DNA of 64,000 nucleotides from positions 1-64,000 of the forward strand of contig CAVTGB010000032.1 in the NCBI GenBank assembly GCA_963734125.1. The letters are read 5' to 3'. Positions within the stretch are counted from its first letter, which is position 1, and the number at the start of each line of letters is the position of its first letter. Source of the DNA: DATARH01 sp963734125 (lineage in GTDB: Bacteria > Pseudomonadota > Alphaproteobacteria > ATCC43930 > CGMCC-115725). Shown in pieces: positions 52,177-60,581 of this stretch. Position numbers and translations under genes: made by a program. The notes under the pieces were generated by a model. That model was not told where the DNA came from, made no database searches, and saw only the letters and a program-made list of their open reading frames with translations.

Positions 52177-53544
52177 CTAATACGCCTGCTCGCTGTAGGC
52201 CGGCTCGATCCGGCCGCCCCAGCGCGTTCTGTAATCCTCGATCAGTTCCTCGGCCGGGGTACGCCCGCCGCCGGCGATCGAGAAGAGGGTATCGAGATAG
52301 TGCGTCTCATCGTCGCCGCACTGGTCGCGTCGGGCGCGGCGGTGCAGCCCGTCGCGGGCGATTTCCAGCACCTCGAGCGCAATGTCGCGAAAGGTGCGGC
52401 TGCGGTGCGGGGTGTCGAGGCCGAGCCGCGGCACGTCAACCCGCATCGCCGCGCGCTCCTCGGCCGTCCAGTCGGCGACGAGTTCCGCGGCTGCGTCGAG
52501 CGCGGCTGTGTCATAGAGGAGCCCGACCCACAGCGCCGGCAGCGCGCACAGGCGCCGCCACGGGCCGCCATCGGCGCCGCGCATCTCGAGATATTGCTTG
52601 AGGCGAACTTCGGGAAAGGCGGTCGTCAAATGGTCGGCCCAGTCGCCTATCAGCGGCAGTTCGCCCGGCAATGCCGGGAGCTTTCCCGCCATGAAGTCGC
52701 GAAACGATTGCCCGCTGGCGTCGATGTAGGTCCCGGCGCGATAGACAAAATACATCGGCATGTCGAGGATGTAGTCGACGTAGCGTTCGAACCCGAACCC
52801 GTCCTCGAAGACGAACGGCAAAGTGCCGCAGCGGTCGGGATCGGTATCGGTCCATACCAGGCTGCGGTAGCTGAGGTAGCCCGACGGCTTCGCTTCGACA
52901 AAGGGCGAGTTGGCGAAGAGCGCCACGGTCAACGGCTGCAGCGCGAGGCTGGTGCGAAACTTCTTCACCATGTCGGCTTCGGATTGGTAATCGAGATTGG
53001 CCTGGACGGTACAGGTGCGCAGCATCATGTCGAGGCCGAGCCGGCCCTTTTTCGGCATGTAGTCGCGCATGATCCGATAGCGGCCCTTGGGCATCCACGG
53101 CACTTCGTCCCGCCGCGATTTCGGGTCGAAGCCGAGCCCGATCATGCCGAGCCCCAGTTCGTCGCACACCTCGCGCACCTGGCGCAGGTGTTCGTGCACT
53201 TCATCGCAGGTCTGGTGGATCGTTTCGAGTGGCGCGCCACTCAGTTCGAATTGTCCGCCGGGTTCGAGGGTGATCGAACATTGGGCGTCGTTTGCGAGGG
53301 CGATGATGTTGCCCTTCTCGGTGACGGGCTTCCAGCCGAACCGCGTCATGCCCTGGAGGAGCGCGCCGATCCCGTCCGGCCCCTCATAGGCAACCCGGGT
53401 CAGATCGTTGCGGCGAAACACGAATTTTTCGTGCTCGGTGCCGACCCGCCAGGCCGGGGGCGGCTTATTGCCGGCCTCATGATACTCGACGAGCTGCCGC
53501 TTACTGGTGATCGGCGGTCCTGCTACACCCGACGGCCCGGACAT
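52177..53544 (-). CDS. gshA: Glutamate--cysteine ligase (proteobacterial/plant-type)
   Basis: 455 residues. First step of glutathione synthesis. GCS2-type signatures: WRVGTEHEKFVFRRNDLTRV, ITLEPGGQFELSGAPLETIH, GRYRIMRDYMPKKGRLGLDM and MLRTCTVQANLDYQSEADM (redox cysteine region), then EVRLKQYLEMRGADGG. Downstream of rsmE by 43 bp and upstream of dcd by 11 bp, reading leftward. Confidence 0.93.
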   Translation of the reverse strand: MSGPSGVAGPPITSKRQLVEYHEAGNKPPPAWRVGTEHEKFVFRRNDLTRVAYEGPDGIGALLQGMTRFGWKPVTEKGNIIALANDAQCSITLEPGGQFELSGAPLETIHQTCDEVHEHLRQVREVCDELGLGMIGLGFDPKSRRDEVPWMPKGRYRIMRDYMPKKGRLGLDMMLRTCTVQANLDYQSEADMVKKFRTSLALQPLTVALFANSPFVEAKPSGYLSYRSLVWTDTDPDRCGTLPFVFEDGFGFERYVDYILDMPMYFVYRAGTYIDASGQSFRDFMAGKLPALPGELPLIGDWADHLTTAFPEVRLKQYLEMRGADGGPWRRLCALPALWVGLLYDTAALDAAAELVADWTAEERAAMRVDVPRLGLDTPHRSRTFRDIALEVLEIARDGLHRRARRDQCGDDETHYLDTLFSIAGGGRTPAEELIEDYRTRWGGRIEPAYSEQAY

Positions 53545-53587
53545 ACGGCTTGATTAACTCCCCCAATGGGCCGCGAGGCGGTGTGCC

Positions 53588-54349
53588 TCACCGCATCCGG
53601 CGGCGGCGCCAATCCCCGGCAATCGCCTGAAAAACCGCCAGGGCGGCGAGAACGGCGGTCTCGGCGCGCAGCACTCTCGGGCCGAGCCCGACCCGAGTAA
53701 CAATGGGAAGTTTGCCGAGAGCGTCAAGCTCCGAGTCGGTAAAGCCGCCTTCCGGGCCGACAAAGAGCGCGGCTGACGCGTCCGCGGGAAACCCGGCGAG
53801 CGCGTCGGCGATTGGCGGGCCGAGGCCGCTCTCATCGCACACGACGAGGCGCCGTCCGGCGGGCCAGGCGGCGAGCACCCGGTCGAGCGGCTCGGGGGCG
53901 ACCAACTGCGGCACCGACAGGCGTTCGCTCTGCTCGGCCGCGGCGACCGCCAGCGCACGGAGCCGCTCCAGGTTGATCCGCCCTGGCTGGGTGCGCGCCG
54001 TCCACACCGCCGCGAGCCGGCCGGCGCCGAGTTCGGTCGCCTTCTCAACCAGCCAATCGAGCCGGGTGCGCTTCAGCGGCGCGAACAACAGCCACAGATC
54101 GGGCTCGGGCGTCGCCGCGCGCATTTGTCGCTCAACCGTCACGCGGGCTCCTTTCTTGCCAACTTCGCCAATCCGGCACAGAAATTCGCCTTCGGCCGCG
54201 TTGAACGCCGCAACCGGCGCGTCGGGGCCGAGCCGCAACACGTTGCGCATCCGGTGCGCCTGCGCGCCGTCGAGCTCGATCACGGCGCCGGCAGCCAGCC
54301 CTTCCGGGATGTAGAGACGGGTCGCTGGACGTACTGACAGGAGAGCCAC
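53588..54349 (-). CDS. rsmE: 16S rRNA (uracil-1498-N3)-methyltransferase
   Basis: 253 residues. SPOUT-fold enzyme methylating U1498 of 16S rRNA. N-terminal PUA-like domain (ATRLYIPEGLAAGAVIELDG; HRMRNVLRLGPDAPV), then the knot with LFAPLKRTRLDWLVEKATEL, LFVGPEGGFTDSELDALG and the SAM loop LGPRVLRAETAVLAALAVFQ. Alphaproteobacterial order ubiA / rsmE / gshA is kept here, interrupted by the metallo-beta-lactamase-fold gene. Confidence 0.93.
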   Translation of the reverse strand: MALLSVRPATRLYIPEGLAAGAVIELDGAQAHRMRNVLRLGPDAPVAAFNAAEGEFLCRIGEVGKKGARVTVERQMRAATPEPDLWLLFAPLKRTRLDWLVEKATELGAGRLAAVWTARTQPGRINLERLRALAVAAAEQSERLSVPQLVAPEPLDRVLAAWPAGRRLVVCDESGLGPPIADALAGFPADASAALFVGPEGGFTDSELDALGKLPIVTRVGLGPRVLRAETAVLAALAVFQAIAGDWRRRRMR

Positions 54350-54514
54350 CTTCCTGCTGCGGCACCGCAGGAGATTAGGGCATTCGCGACACCGCCGAAA
54401 CGCCTGGCGCGAGCCGACCCGATGATCGGCCTCGCGGTCGCGCCGGCTTGCCGCTACATTTCGCCAAATCGGCGAGGTATTCCTGTCACTCGGCGATCAC
54501 CAGGAGGATACGCG

Positions 54515-55327
54515 ATGGCAAAGCCGCGCACTTGGCGAATGTTGAGTGGTGCGATCCTCGTATCGATGTGCCTTGCGTGGCCCACTTCCGCGTTCGCCGC
54601 CAGCTCTTCGGTGAAGCTCGAATGGTTCTCCTGGTCGATTTTTCGGTTGACCTCGCCGACCGGCAAGATCGTGCTGACCAATCCGTTCGTGACCAACCCG
54701 GACAGTAAGGTCCAGGTCGCCGATTTCCCCAAAGTCGACGTCATCGTCGTTGCCGACGGCCATGGCGACGAGGTCGGATCGGCCGCCGAAATCGCCCTCG
54801 CCACCGGTGCCAAGATCGTCACTACCTGGGAGATGTACAATGTCTGGTTCGAGCCGCGCAAGGTGCCGCTCGAGCAGGTGCTGCGCTCGGAACCCGGCGA
54901 TTGGAACAAGATAGGCGACATCTTGGTCCGCAATATCCCCTCGTTCCACGGCTCGGGGACCCGCGACAAGCTCGATGGCGGCCCGGCGATGGGATTCATG
55001 ATCAAGTTCGAGAACGGGCTCAGCGTTTATTTCGCCGGCTCGACCGCGCCGACCCTCGAGATGACGATGTGGGGCCGCCTGTACAAGCCGGATGTCGCGA
55101 TCCTTCAGATGTCGGCCGGAAGGGACCCGCAGGACCTCGTCGAGGAGATCCGGATGCTGCGGACCGGCAATCCCAATCTGAAGACGATCATACCGCACCA
55201 CAATCGCTTGCAGGTGCCGCCGGGCGGCACCACCCCAGCCGAGGTCGCCGCTGCTGTCAAGGCGGCCAAGCTCCCCGTCAAGGTGCTGATCCCCGAGCCC
55301 GGCAAGAGCTACGAACTGAGCCGATAG
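54515..55327 (+). CDS. Exported metallo-beta-lactamase-fold protein with altered metal ligands
   Basis: 270 residues. AGGAGG (54502-54507) lies seven bases before ATG 54515. A signal peptide (MLSGAILVSMCLAWPTSAFA) sends it to the periplasm. UlaG-like layout, but the canonical H-x-H-x-D-H reads VVADGHGDEVG (Asp and Glu in place of the first and last His), the later ligand region is IPSFHGSGT, and the usual Gly-Asp before the third ligand is FAGSTAP (Ser for Asp). The end has IIPHHNRLQVPPGG. It could bind a different metal set or be non-catalytic. Confidence 0.75.
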   Translation: MAKPRTWRMLSGAILVSMCLAWPTSAFAASSSVKLEWFSWSIFRLTSPTGKIVLTNPFVTNPDSKVQVADFPKVDVIVVADGHGDEVGSAAEIALATGAKIVTTWEMYNVWFEPRKVPLEQVLRSEPGDWNKIGDILVRNIPSFHGSGTRDKLDGGPAMGFMIKFENGLSVYFAGSTAPTLEMTMWGRLYKPDVAILQMSAGRDPQDLVEEIRMLRTGNPNLKTIIPHHNRLQVPPGGTTPAEVAAAVKAAKLPVKVLIPEPGKSYELSR

Positions 55328-55374
55328 CCAAGCTTCGGCGCCGGAGTGAGCCCGGGAAGCCCCCACCCCACCCC

Positions 55375-55412
55375 TCCCCTCCCCGGGCTTGACCCGGGGA
55401 TCACGGGGGAGG
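55375..55412. repeat. Intergenic palindrome upstream of ubiA
   Basis: CCCCGGGCTTGACCCGGGGA and flanking CCCCTCCCCT / GGGGGAGGGA form nested hairpins between the MBL-fold gene and ubiA. It belongs to the dispersed GC-rich type and lies inside the longest possible 5' extension of ubiA. Confidence 0.55.
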
Positions 55413-55483
55413 GAGGGACTCGCGCCGGAGACGTCGGAGGGTGGGGGATTTCCGATCCCACCGACATCCACCCCGGCGATTGG

Positions 55484-56350
55484 GTGGAGCGCTGGCTGCC
55501 GGGGTGGGCCGAGCCCTATGCGCGGCTCGCCCGGCTCGATCGCCCGATCGGCACGTGGCTGTTATTGTTTCCCGCCTGGTGGGGGATCGCGCTCGCCACC
55601 CCCGGCTGGCCCGACCCGGTGCTGCTGGCGCTGTTCGCGCTCGGCGCGGTGGTGATGCGCGGCGCCGGCTGCACCCTCAACGACATCGTTGACCGCGAGT
55701 ATGACGGCAAGGTTGCGCGCACGCGCCTCAGGCCGCTGGCGAGCGGACGGGTGAGCGTGACGCGGGCGGCCCTTTTCATGCTCGGGCAGCTGGCGCTCGG
55801 CGCCGCGATCCTCTTCGGCCTCAACCGCGCCAGCATCCTCCTCGGGATCGCCGTCCTCGGGCTCATCGCCACCTATCCCTTCATGAAGCGGATCACCTGG
55901 TGGCCGCAGGTCTTTCTCGGCCTCAACTTCAACTGGGGTGCGCTCCTCGGCTGGACCGCGGTCACGGGCCGGCTCGCGTGGCCGCCCATCCTCCTCTACC
56001 TCGGCGGCATCCTGTGGACGATCGGCTACGACACGATCTACGCCCATCAGGACAAGGAGGACGACGCGCGGATCGGCGTCAGATCCTCGGCCCTCGCCCT
56101 CGGGGAGCGGACCCGGCCGTGGCTGTTCGTGTTTTACGGCGGGGCCGCCGCGCTGTGGGCCATAGCGGGCGGCGCGGCCGGGCTGGGGCGGCCGTTTCGC
56201 TTCGCGCTCGCCGCCGCCGCCGTGCAGCTGTGGTGGCAGGCGCAATGGGTCGCGACCGGCAACCCGGCCGATTGTCTAGCCAAGTTCCGCTCGAACCGCT
56301 GGGTCGGATGGCTGATTTTCGCCGGCATCGTCGCCGGGCATTTCAACTGA
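55484..56350 (+). CDS. ubiA: 4-hydroxybenzoate octaprenyltransferase
   Basis: About 288 residues, eight membrane spans. Attaches the polyprenyl tail to 4-hydroxybenzoate in ubiquinone synthesis. Two Asp-rich Mg-pyrophosphate motifs: NDIVDREYDGKVARTRLRPL and GYDTIYAHQDKEDDARIGVR. The start is uncertain. GTG 55484 (VERWLPGWAEPYARLARLDR) is used; a GTG at 55346 would translate through the palindrome, and homologues usually have some 10-15 residues before this point. It runs into the methyltransferase gene after 12 bp. Confidence 0.9.
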   Translation: MERWLPGWAEPYARLARLDRPIGTWLLLFPAWWGIALATPGWPDPVLLALFALGAVVMRGAGCTLNDIVDREYDGKVARTRLRPLASGRVSVTRAALFMLGQLALGAAILFGLNRASILLGIAVLGLIATYPFMKRITWWPQVFLGLNFNWGALLGWTAVTGRLAWPPILLYLGGILWTIGYDTIYAHQDKEDDARIGVRSSALALGERTRPWLFVFYGGAAALWAIAGGAAGLGRPFRFALAAAAVQLWWQAQWVATGNPADCLAKFRSNRWVGWLIFAGIVAGHFN

Positions 56351-56362
56351 GCCCCAGTGCCG

Positions 56363-57022
56363 ATGGATCCGGCGCTCTTCATTCGGGATAACACAGCGGT
56401 CGCCGCGCCGCCGCTGGTGCCGGAGATCCGCCTCCACCTCGCCTCTGAGGTGACCCCGATCTGGCAGGCGACCGAGGAGACCCTTGCCCGCAACGGCCTG
56501 CCGCCGCCGTTCTGGGCCTTCGCCTGGGCTGGCGGCCAGGCCGTCGCCCGCTATCTTCTCGATCACCCGCAAATGGTGGCCGGCCGCGAGGTGCTCGATT
56601 TCGGCGCCGGCTCGGGGCTCGTTGCGATCGCCGCCGCCAAGGCCGGCGCGGCGCGCGTCACCGCGGCCGAGATCGATCCGTTCGCCGCCGCCGCGATCGC
56701 CGCCAATGCGGTCCTCAACGGTGTTGCGATCGAGGTGCTGACCGAGGACCTCCTCGGGGGCGCCAACGGGGGCGACAAGCGGTTCTGGAAGGCGGTCACG
56801 GCGGGCGACATCTGCTACGAACAGCCAATGGCGGAACGCGCGCTCAGGTGGCTGCGCCGCCTCGCCGGACGGGGCAGCCGGGTCCTCCTCGGCGATCCCG
56901 GGCGGGCCTATCTGCCGGGGGTCGGCTTGTGCGAGATGGCGCGCTACGATGTGCCGACCGATAAGGAGCTTGAAGGACGCGAGCGGTGCGACGCCTTTGT
57001 GTGGCGCGTCCTGCCGCGCTGA
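56363..57022 (+). CDS. Class I SAM-dependent methyltransferase, ETF-beta lysine methyltransferase-like
   Basis: 219 residues from MDPALFIRDNTAVAAPPLVP. Motifs: EIRLHLASEVTPIWQATEET, PPPFWAFAWAGGQAVARYLL, the SAM loop VLDFGAGSGLVAIAAAKAGA and ICYEQPMAERALRWLRRLAG, all as in bacterial METTL20/ETFB-KMT proteins that trimethylate electron-transfer flavoprotein beta. The post-SAM D/E in AAEIDPFAAAA is present. Between ubiA and an MFS gene whose frame overlaps its end. Confidence 0.85.
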   Translation: MDPALFIRDNTAVAAPPLVPEIRLHLASEVTPIWQATEETLARNGLPPPFWAFAWAGGQAVARYLLDHPQMVAGREVLDFGAGSGLVAIAAAKAGAARVTAAEIDPFAAAAIAANAVLNGVAIEVLTEDLLGGANGGDKRFWKAVTAGDICYEQPMAERALRWLRRLAGRGSRVLLGDPGRAYLPGVGLCEMARYDVPTDKELEGRERCDAFVWRVLPR

Positions 57023-58221
57023 GGGAGACGGCGCTGACCCCTAACAAGACGATCGTCGTCGCCGCGCTCGGCACCACCCAGACGTTGGCCTGGGCATCGA
57101 GCTACTATCTGCCGGCGATCCTCGGCACCCCGATCGCGGCGGCGCTCGATATTAAGGCCAGCGTCTTTTTCGGCATCTTCTCCGGTTCGCTTCTGCTCGG
57201 TGCGGCGATCAGCCCGTACGTCGGACGGCTGATCGACGACCATGGCGGGCGCGCGATCCTGGCCGCCTCGAACCTGGTGCTGGCGATCGGGCTCGCCGCG
57301 CTCGGCCTGGCGCAGGGCGTCGTCAGCCTGACGGTTGCGTGGTTCATCCTCGGCATCGGCATGGCGATCGGCCTCTACGACCCGGCTTTCGCGACGTTGA
57401 CCCGGCTCTACGGCCGCGACGCGCGCGCGCCCATCACCGGGATCACCCTCATCGCCGGGTTTGCCAGCACCGTCGGCTGGCCGGTCTCGGCGTGGTTGGA
57501 GCACGGCTTTGGCTGGCGCGAGGCCTGCCTCGTCTGGGCCGGGCTCAACCTGTTCGCGGCGCTGCCGCTCAACTGGTGGATCATCCCGCCGGCGCCGCCG
57601 CTCTTCGCGCCTGGGCAGAGGGAGCGCGAGGGGATTATCGAGACCGAGCCGCCGCGCGGCGCAATGCCGATCCTCGCCGTCTATTTTTGCGCGACCGCGT
57701 TTGTCACCGGCGCGATGGCGGCCCACCTCCCGCGCTTTCTCGAGATCGCGGGCGCCAGCGAAACCACGGCGATTGCCGCCGGGGCGCTGGTCGGACCGGC
57801 CCAGGTCGCCGCGCGCCTCGTCGAGTTCAGCCTCTTTCGGGCGGTCCACCCGCTCTGGTCGGGCCGGATCGCGGCGCTGATGCACCCGCTCGGCGCCACC
57901 GCGCTTGGGGTCTTCGGCCCTGCCGGAATCGCCCTCTTCGCGCTGTTGCACGGCGCCGGCAACGGCCTCGTCACGATCGCCCGGGGGACGCTTCCGCTGG
58001 CAATTTTCGGTCCCATCGGCTACGGGCTGCGCACCGGCATCCTCGCCGCCCCGGCGCGCATCGCGCTGGCCACCGCGCCATTCGTCTTCGGCCTCTTGCT
58101 CGACGGGATCGGGATTTTCGCGATTCTCGTCTCGGCCGGGCTCAGCCTTGCCGCCTTTCTCTCGCTCTGGCTGTTGCGGTCGCGCCCGGCCCTGGCGGCT
58201 GCACCGGCGGCAAGCGAGTGA
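56986..58221 (+). CDS. MFS transporter, 12 spans
   Basis: About 395-411 residues. First helix TTQTLAWASSYYLPAILGTP, motif A-like GRLIDDHGGRAILAASNLVL, then GIGMAIGLYDPAFATLTRLY; paired halves of six spans. Similar to monocarboxylate/oxalate-type MFS carriers in the first helix pattern. The GTG at 56986 overlaps the methyltransferase by 37 bp, while a strong GAGGGAG sits six bases before a CTG at 57034, so the real start may be this rare codon. Substrate unknown. Confidence 0.82.
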   Translation: MRRLCVARPAALRETALTPNKTIVVAALGTTQTLAWASSYYLPAILGTPIAAALDIKASVFFGIFSGSLLLGAAISPYVGRLIDDHGGRAILAASNLVLAIGLAALGLAQGVVSLTVAWFILGIGMAIGLYDPAFATLTRLYGRDARAPITGITLIAGFASTVGWPVSAWLEHGFGWREACLVWAGLNLFAALPLNWWIIPPAPPLFAPGQREREGIIETEPPRGAMPILAVYFCATAFVTGAMAAHLPRFLEIAGASETTAIAAGALVGPAQVAARLVEFSLFRAVHPLWSGRIAALMHPLGATALGVFGPAGIALFALLHGAGNGLVTIARGTLPLAIFGPIGYGLRTGILAAPARIALATAPFVFGLLLDGIGIFAILVSAGLSLAAFLSLWLLRSRPALAAAPAASE

Positions 58222-58243
58222 TCGAGCATGGGACGCTGATCGC

Positions 58244-58984
58244 ATGCGGATAAATTGCTCTCTCGCGCTTGCCCTCGCCGTCGCCTTCGGTGCAGCGCAG
58301 GCGGTCGCGCAACCCCGAACGGCGAGCCCGGCCGCGACCCGGCTCGCCGCCGGGCACCTCGCCAGCGTCATCGACCAGCCGCTCTTTCTCAGGCTGTACC
58401 GGATCCACCTGCCGGCCGGGCAGCACGCACCGTATGACGGGTCGAGCTCGCTGTTCTACGATTTGTCGGGCGCGGCGGCGATCGATCTCGGCAGCGGCGC
58501 CGCCCAACCCCTCGCCGAGGGTGCCGGGGCCTTCATCGCGGCGGGCCAGGCGGTGACGATCAGCGCCGGCCAATCCGAGCCATCGGAGCTCCTGTTGTTT
58601 ATCCTGACCGCCCGTCCCAACGAGCGCTGGCCGATATTCGACCGACCGGCGTCCACGGAGGAGCTGCTTCGCACCCCCGACCCGTTGCTGGGTCTGCAGG
58701 CCGGACCCTACGAATTCAGCCTTAGCCGCGTGGCCCTCCCGATAGCGACGCCGGCGGGCCCGCCCGAATCCCGCTCCGGCGCCGCGCTCGATTACATCCT
58801 CTCGGGCACCGGCGCGGTGACGGCGGACGGCAAAACCGAAACGCTGCCGGCTGAAACGCCGCTGATCGAGGGCTTTGGCTGGGTCCACCAATGGGCCAAT
58901 CCCGGCGCCGCGCCGCTCGTCCTCCTAGAGGCCAACGTCAGCCGCGAGGGCGAGCCGGCGGTTGTTCCGGCAACGGCGAAGTAG
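58244..58984 (+). CDS. Exported cupin-like protein
   Basis: 246 residues. A signal peptide (LALALAVAFGAAQAVAQPRT) is followed by two similar beta-barrel halves: FLRLYRIHLPAGQHAPYDGS and, later, ALDYILSGTGAVTADGKTET with ETPLIEGFGWVHQWANPG. The pattern suggests a bicupin with few metal-ligand His residues. Starts 22 bp after the MFS gene. Function unknown; a role with the adjacent transporter is possible but unsupported. Confidence 0.65.
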   Translation: MRINCSLALALAVAFGAAQAVAQPRTASPAATRLAAGHLASVIDQPLFLRLYRIHLPAGQHAPYDGSSSLFYDLSGAAAIDLGSGAAQPLAEGAGAFIAAGQAVTISAGQSEPSELLLFILTARPNERWPIFDRPASTEELLRTPDPLLGLQAGPYEFSLSRVALPIATPAGPPESRSGAALDYILSGTGAVTADGKTETLPAETPLIEGFGWVHQWANPGAAPLVLLEANVSREGEPAVVPATAK

Positions 58985-59043
58985 CTGCAGCGGACCCGCC
59001 GATGCGCTCGCCAAGCCGGCGCCGGGCGCCTATATAGCGGGCC

Positions 59044-60567
59044 ATGCCTTACGCCAGCCTGCGCGACTTCATCGCCCGGCTCGAAACGAGCGGGCGGCTC
59101 ACGCGGGTCGCGGCGCCGGTGTCGCCGTTCCTCGAGATGACCGAGATCCAGACCCGTCTCCTCGCCGAAGGCGGCCCGGCGGTGCTGTTCGAGAACGTCG
59201 TGCGCGACGGGGCAAGCGCGATCGCGATGCCGGTCTTGGTCAATCTGTTCGGCACCGTCGAGCGGGTCGCCTGGGGGATGGATCGCGAGCCCGATCAATT
59301 GCGCGAGATCGGCGAGACGCTGGCGTTTTTGAAGCAACCTGAGCCGCCGGGCGGCTGGCGCGAGGCCTTGGAGCTGCTGCCCTTGTTGAAGACGGTGATG
59401 GCGATGCGGCCGCGTACCGTCCACGCCGCGCCGTGCCAGGAGATCGTGCTGAAGGGCGGCGAGATCGATCTCGGGCTCCTGCCGATACAGACCTGCTGGC
59501 CGGACGAGCCGGCGCCGTTGATCACCTGGCCGCTGGTCGTGACCAAAGGCCCGAGCGCCGCGCGCGAGGACGGCTTCAACCTCGGCATCTACCGGATGCA
59601 GGTGTTGGGCCGCGACACCACTTTGATGCGCTGGCTGAGGCATCGCGGCGGGGCGCAGCATCACCAGCGCTGGCGCGAAGCGCGCGCCGAGCCGTTGCCC
59701 GCCGCCGTCGTCATCGGCGCCGACCCCGGCACGATCATCGCCGCGGTGACCCCGGTCCCCGATACCCTTTCTGAGTACCAGTTCGCCGGCCTTCTGCGGG
59801 GCAAGCGGCTCGATCTCGTCCAGTGCAAGACCGTGCCGTTGAAGGTCCCGGCCGAGGCGGAAATCGTCCTCGAGGGTCATGTGGCGCTCGATGAATATGG
59901 CGAGGAAGGCCCCTACGGCGACCACACCGGCTATTACAACGCGGTCGAAGAATTCCCGGTGTTCCGCCTCTCGGCGATGACGATGCGGCGGGACCCGATC
60001 TACCTTTCGACCTTTACCGGCCGGCCGCCCGACGAGCCGTCGGTGCTGGGCGAGGCCCTCAACGAGGTGTTCGTGCCGCTGTTGCAGCAGCAATTCCCGG
60101 AAATCGCCGATTTCTGGCTGCCGCCCGAGGGCTGCTCCTACCGCATCGCCATCGTCGCCATCCGCAAGACCTATCCCGGTCAGGCAAAACGGGTGATGAT
60201 GGCGATCTGGTCGTTTCTGCGGCAGTTCATCTATACCAAATTCGTCATCGTCGTCGACGCCGACATCAATGTGCGCGACTGGAAGGATGTGATGTGGGCG
60301 GTCTCGACCCGTATGGACCCGGTGCGCGACGTGACGCTGATTGAGAATACGCCGATCGACTATCTCGACTTCGCCTCGCCGGAATCCGGGCTCGGCGGCA
60401 AGATCGGCCTCGACGCGACGACCAAGATGCCGCCCGAGACCAGGCGCGAATGGGGCCGGCCGATCCGCATGACCGACCAAATCATCGCCGAAGTCACCAG
60501 GAAATGGGCCGATTACGGACTGCCGGGAAGCGGCCGCCCGATCTGGAAAGCACTCACCATGGGATAG
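59044..60567 (+). CDS. ubiD: UbiD-family (prenylated-FMN) decarboxylase
   Basis: 507 residues. UbiD removes the carboxyl group of prenyl-hydroxybenzoate in ubiquinone synthesis using prenylated FMN from UbiX. Features: LRDFIARLETSGRLTRVAAP, QTCWPDEPAPLITWPLVVTK, the prFMN/metal region FNLGIYRMQVLG and RWREARAEPLPAAVVIGADP, and the catalytic Glu region DEYGEEGPYGDHTGYYNAVE. The C-terminus ends in an oligomerisation helix. UbiA is 3 kb upstream; no ubiX nearby. Confidence 0.92.
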   Translation: MPYASLRDFIARLETSGRLTRVAAPVSPFLEMTEIQTRLLAEGGPAVLFENVVRDGASAIAMPVLVNLFGTVERVAWGMDREPDQLREIGETLAFLKQPEPPGGWREALELLPLLKTVMAMRPRTVHAAPCQEIVLKGGEIDLGLLPIQTCWPDEPAPLITWPLVVTKGPSAAREDGFNLGIYRMQVLGRDTTLMRWLRHRGGAQHHQRWREARAEPLPAAVVIGADPGTIIAAVTPVPDTLSEYQFAGLLRGKRLDLVQCKTVPLKVPAEAEIVLEGHVALDEYGEEGPYGDHTGYYNAVEEFPVFRLSAMTMRRDPIYLSTFTGRPPDEPSVLGEALNEVFVPLLQQQFPEIADFWLPPEGCSYRIAIVAIRKTYPGQAKRVMMAIWSFLRQFIYTKFVIVVDADINVRDWKDVMWAVSTRMDPVRDVTLIENTPIDYLDFASPESGLGGKIGLDATTKMPPETRREWGRPIRMTDQIIAEVTRKWADYGLPGSGRPIWKALTMG

Positions 60568-60581
60568 GCGGTGAGGCAGTG

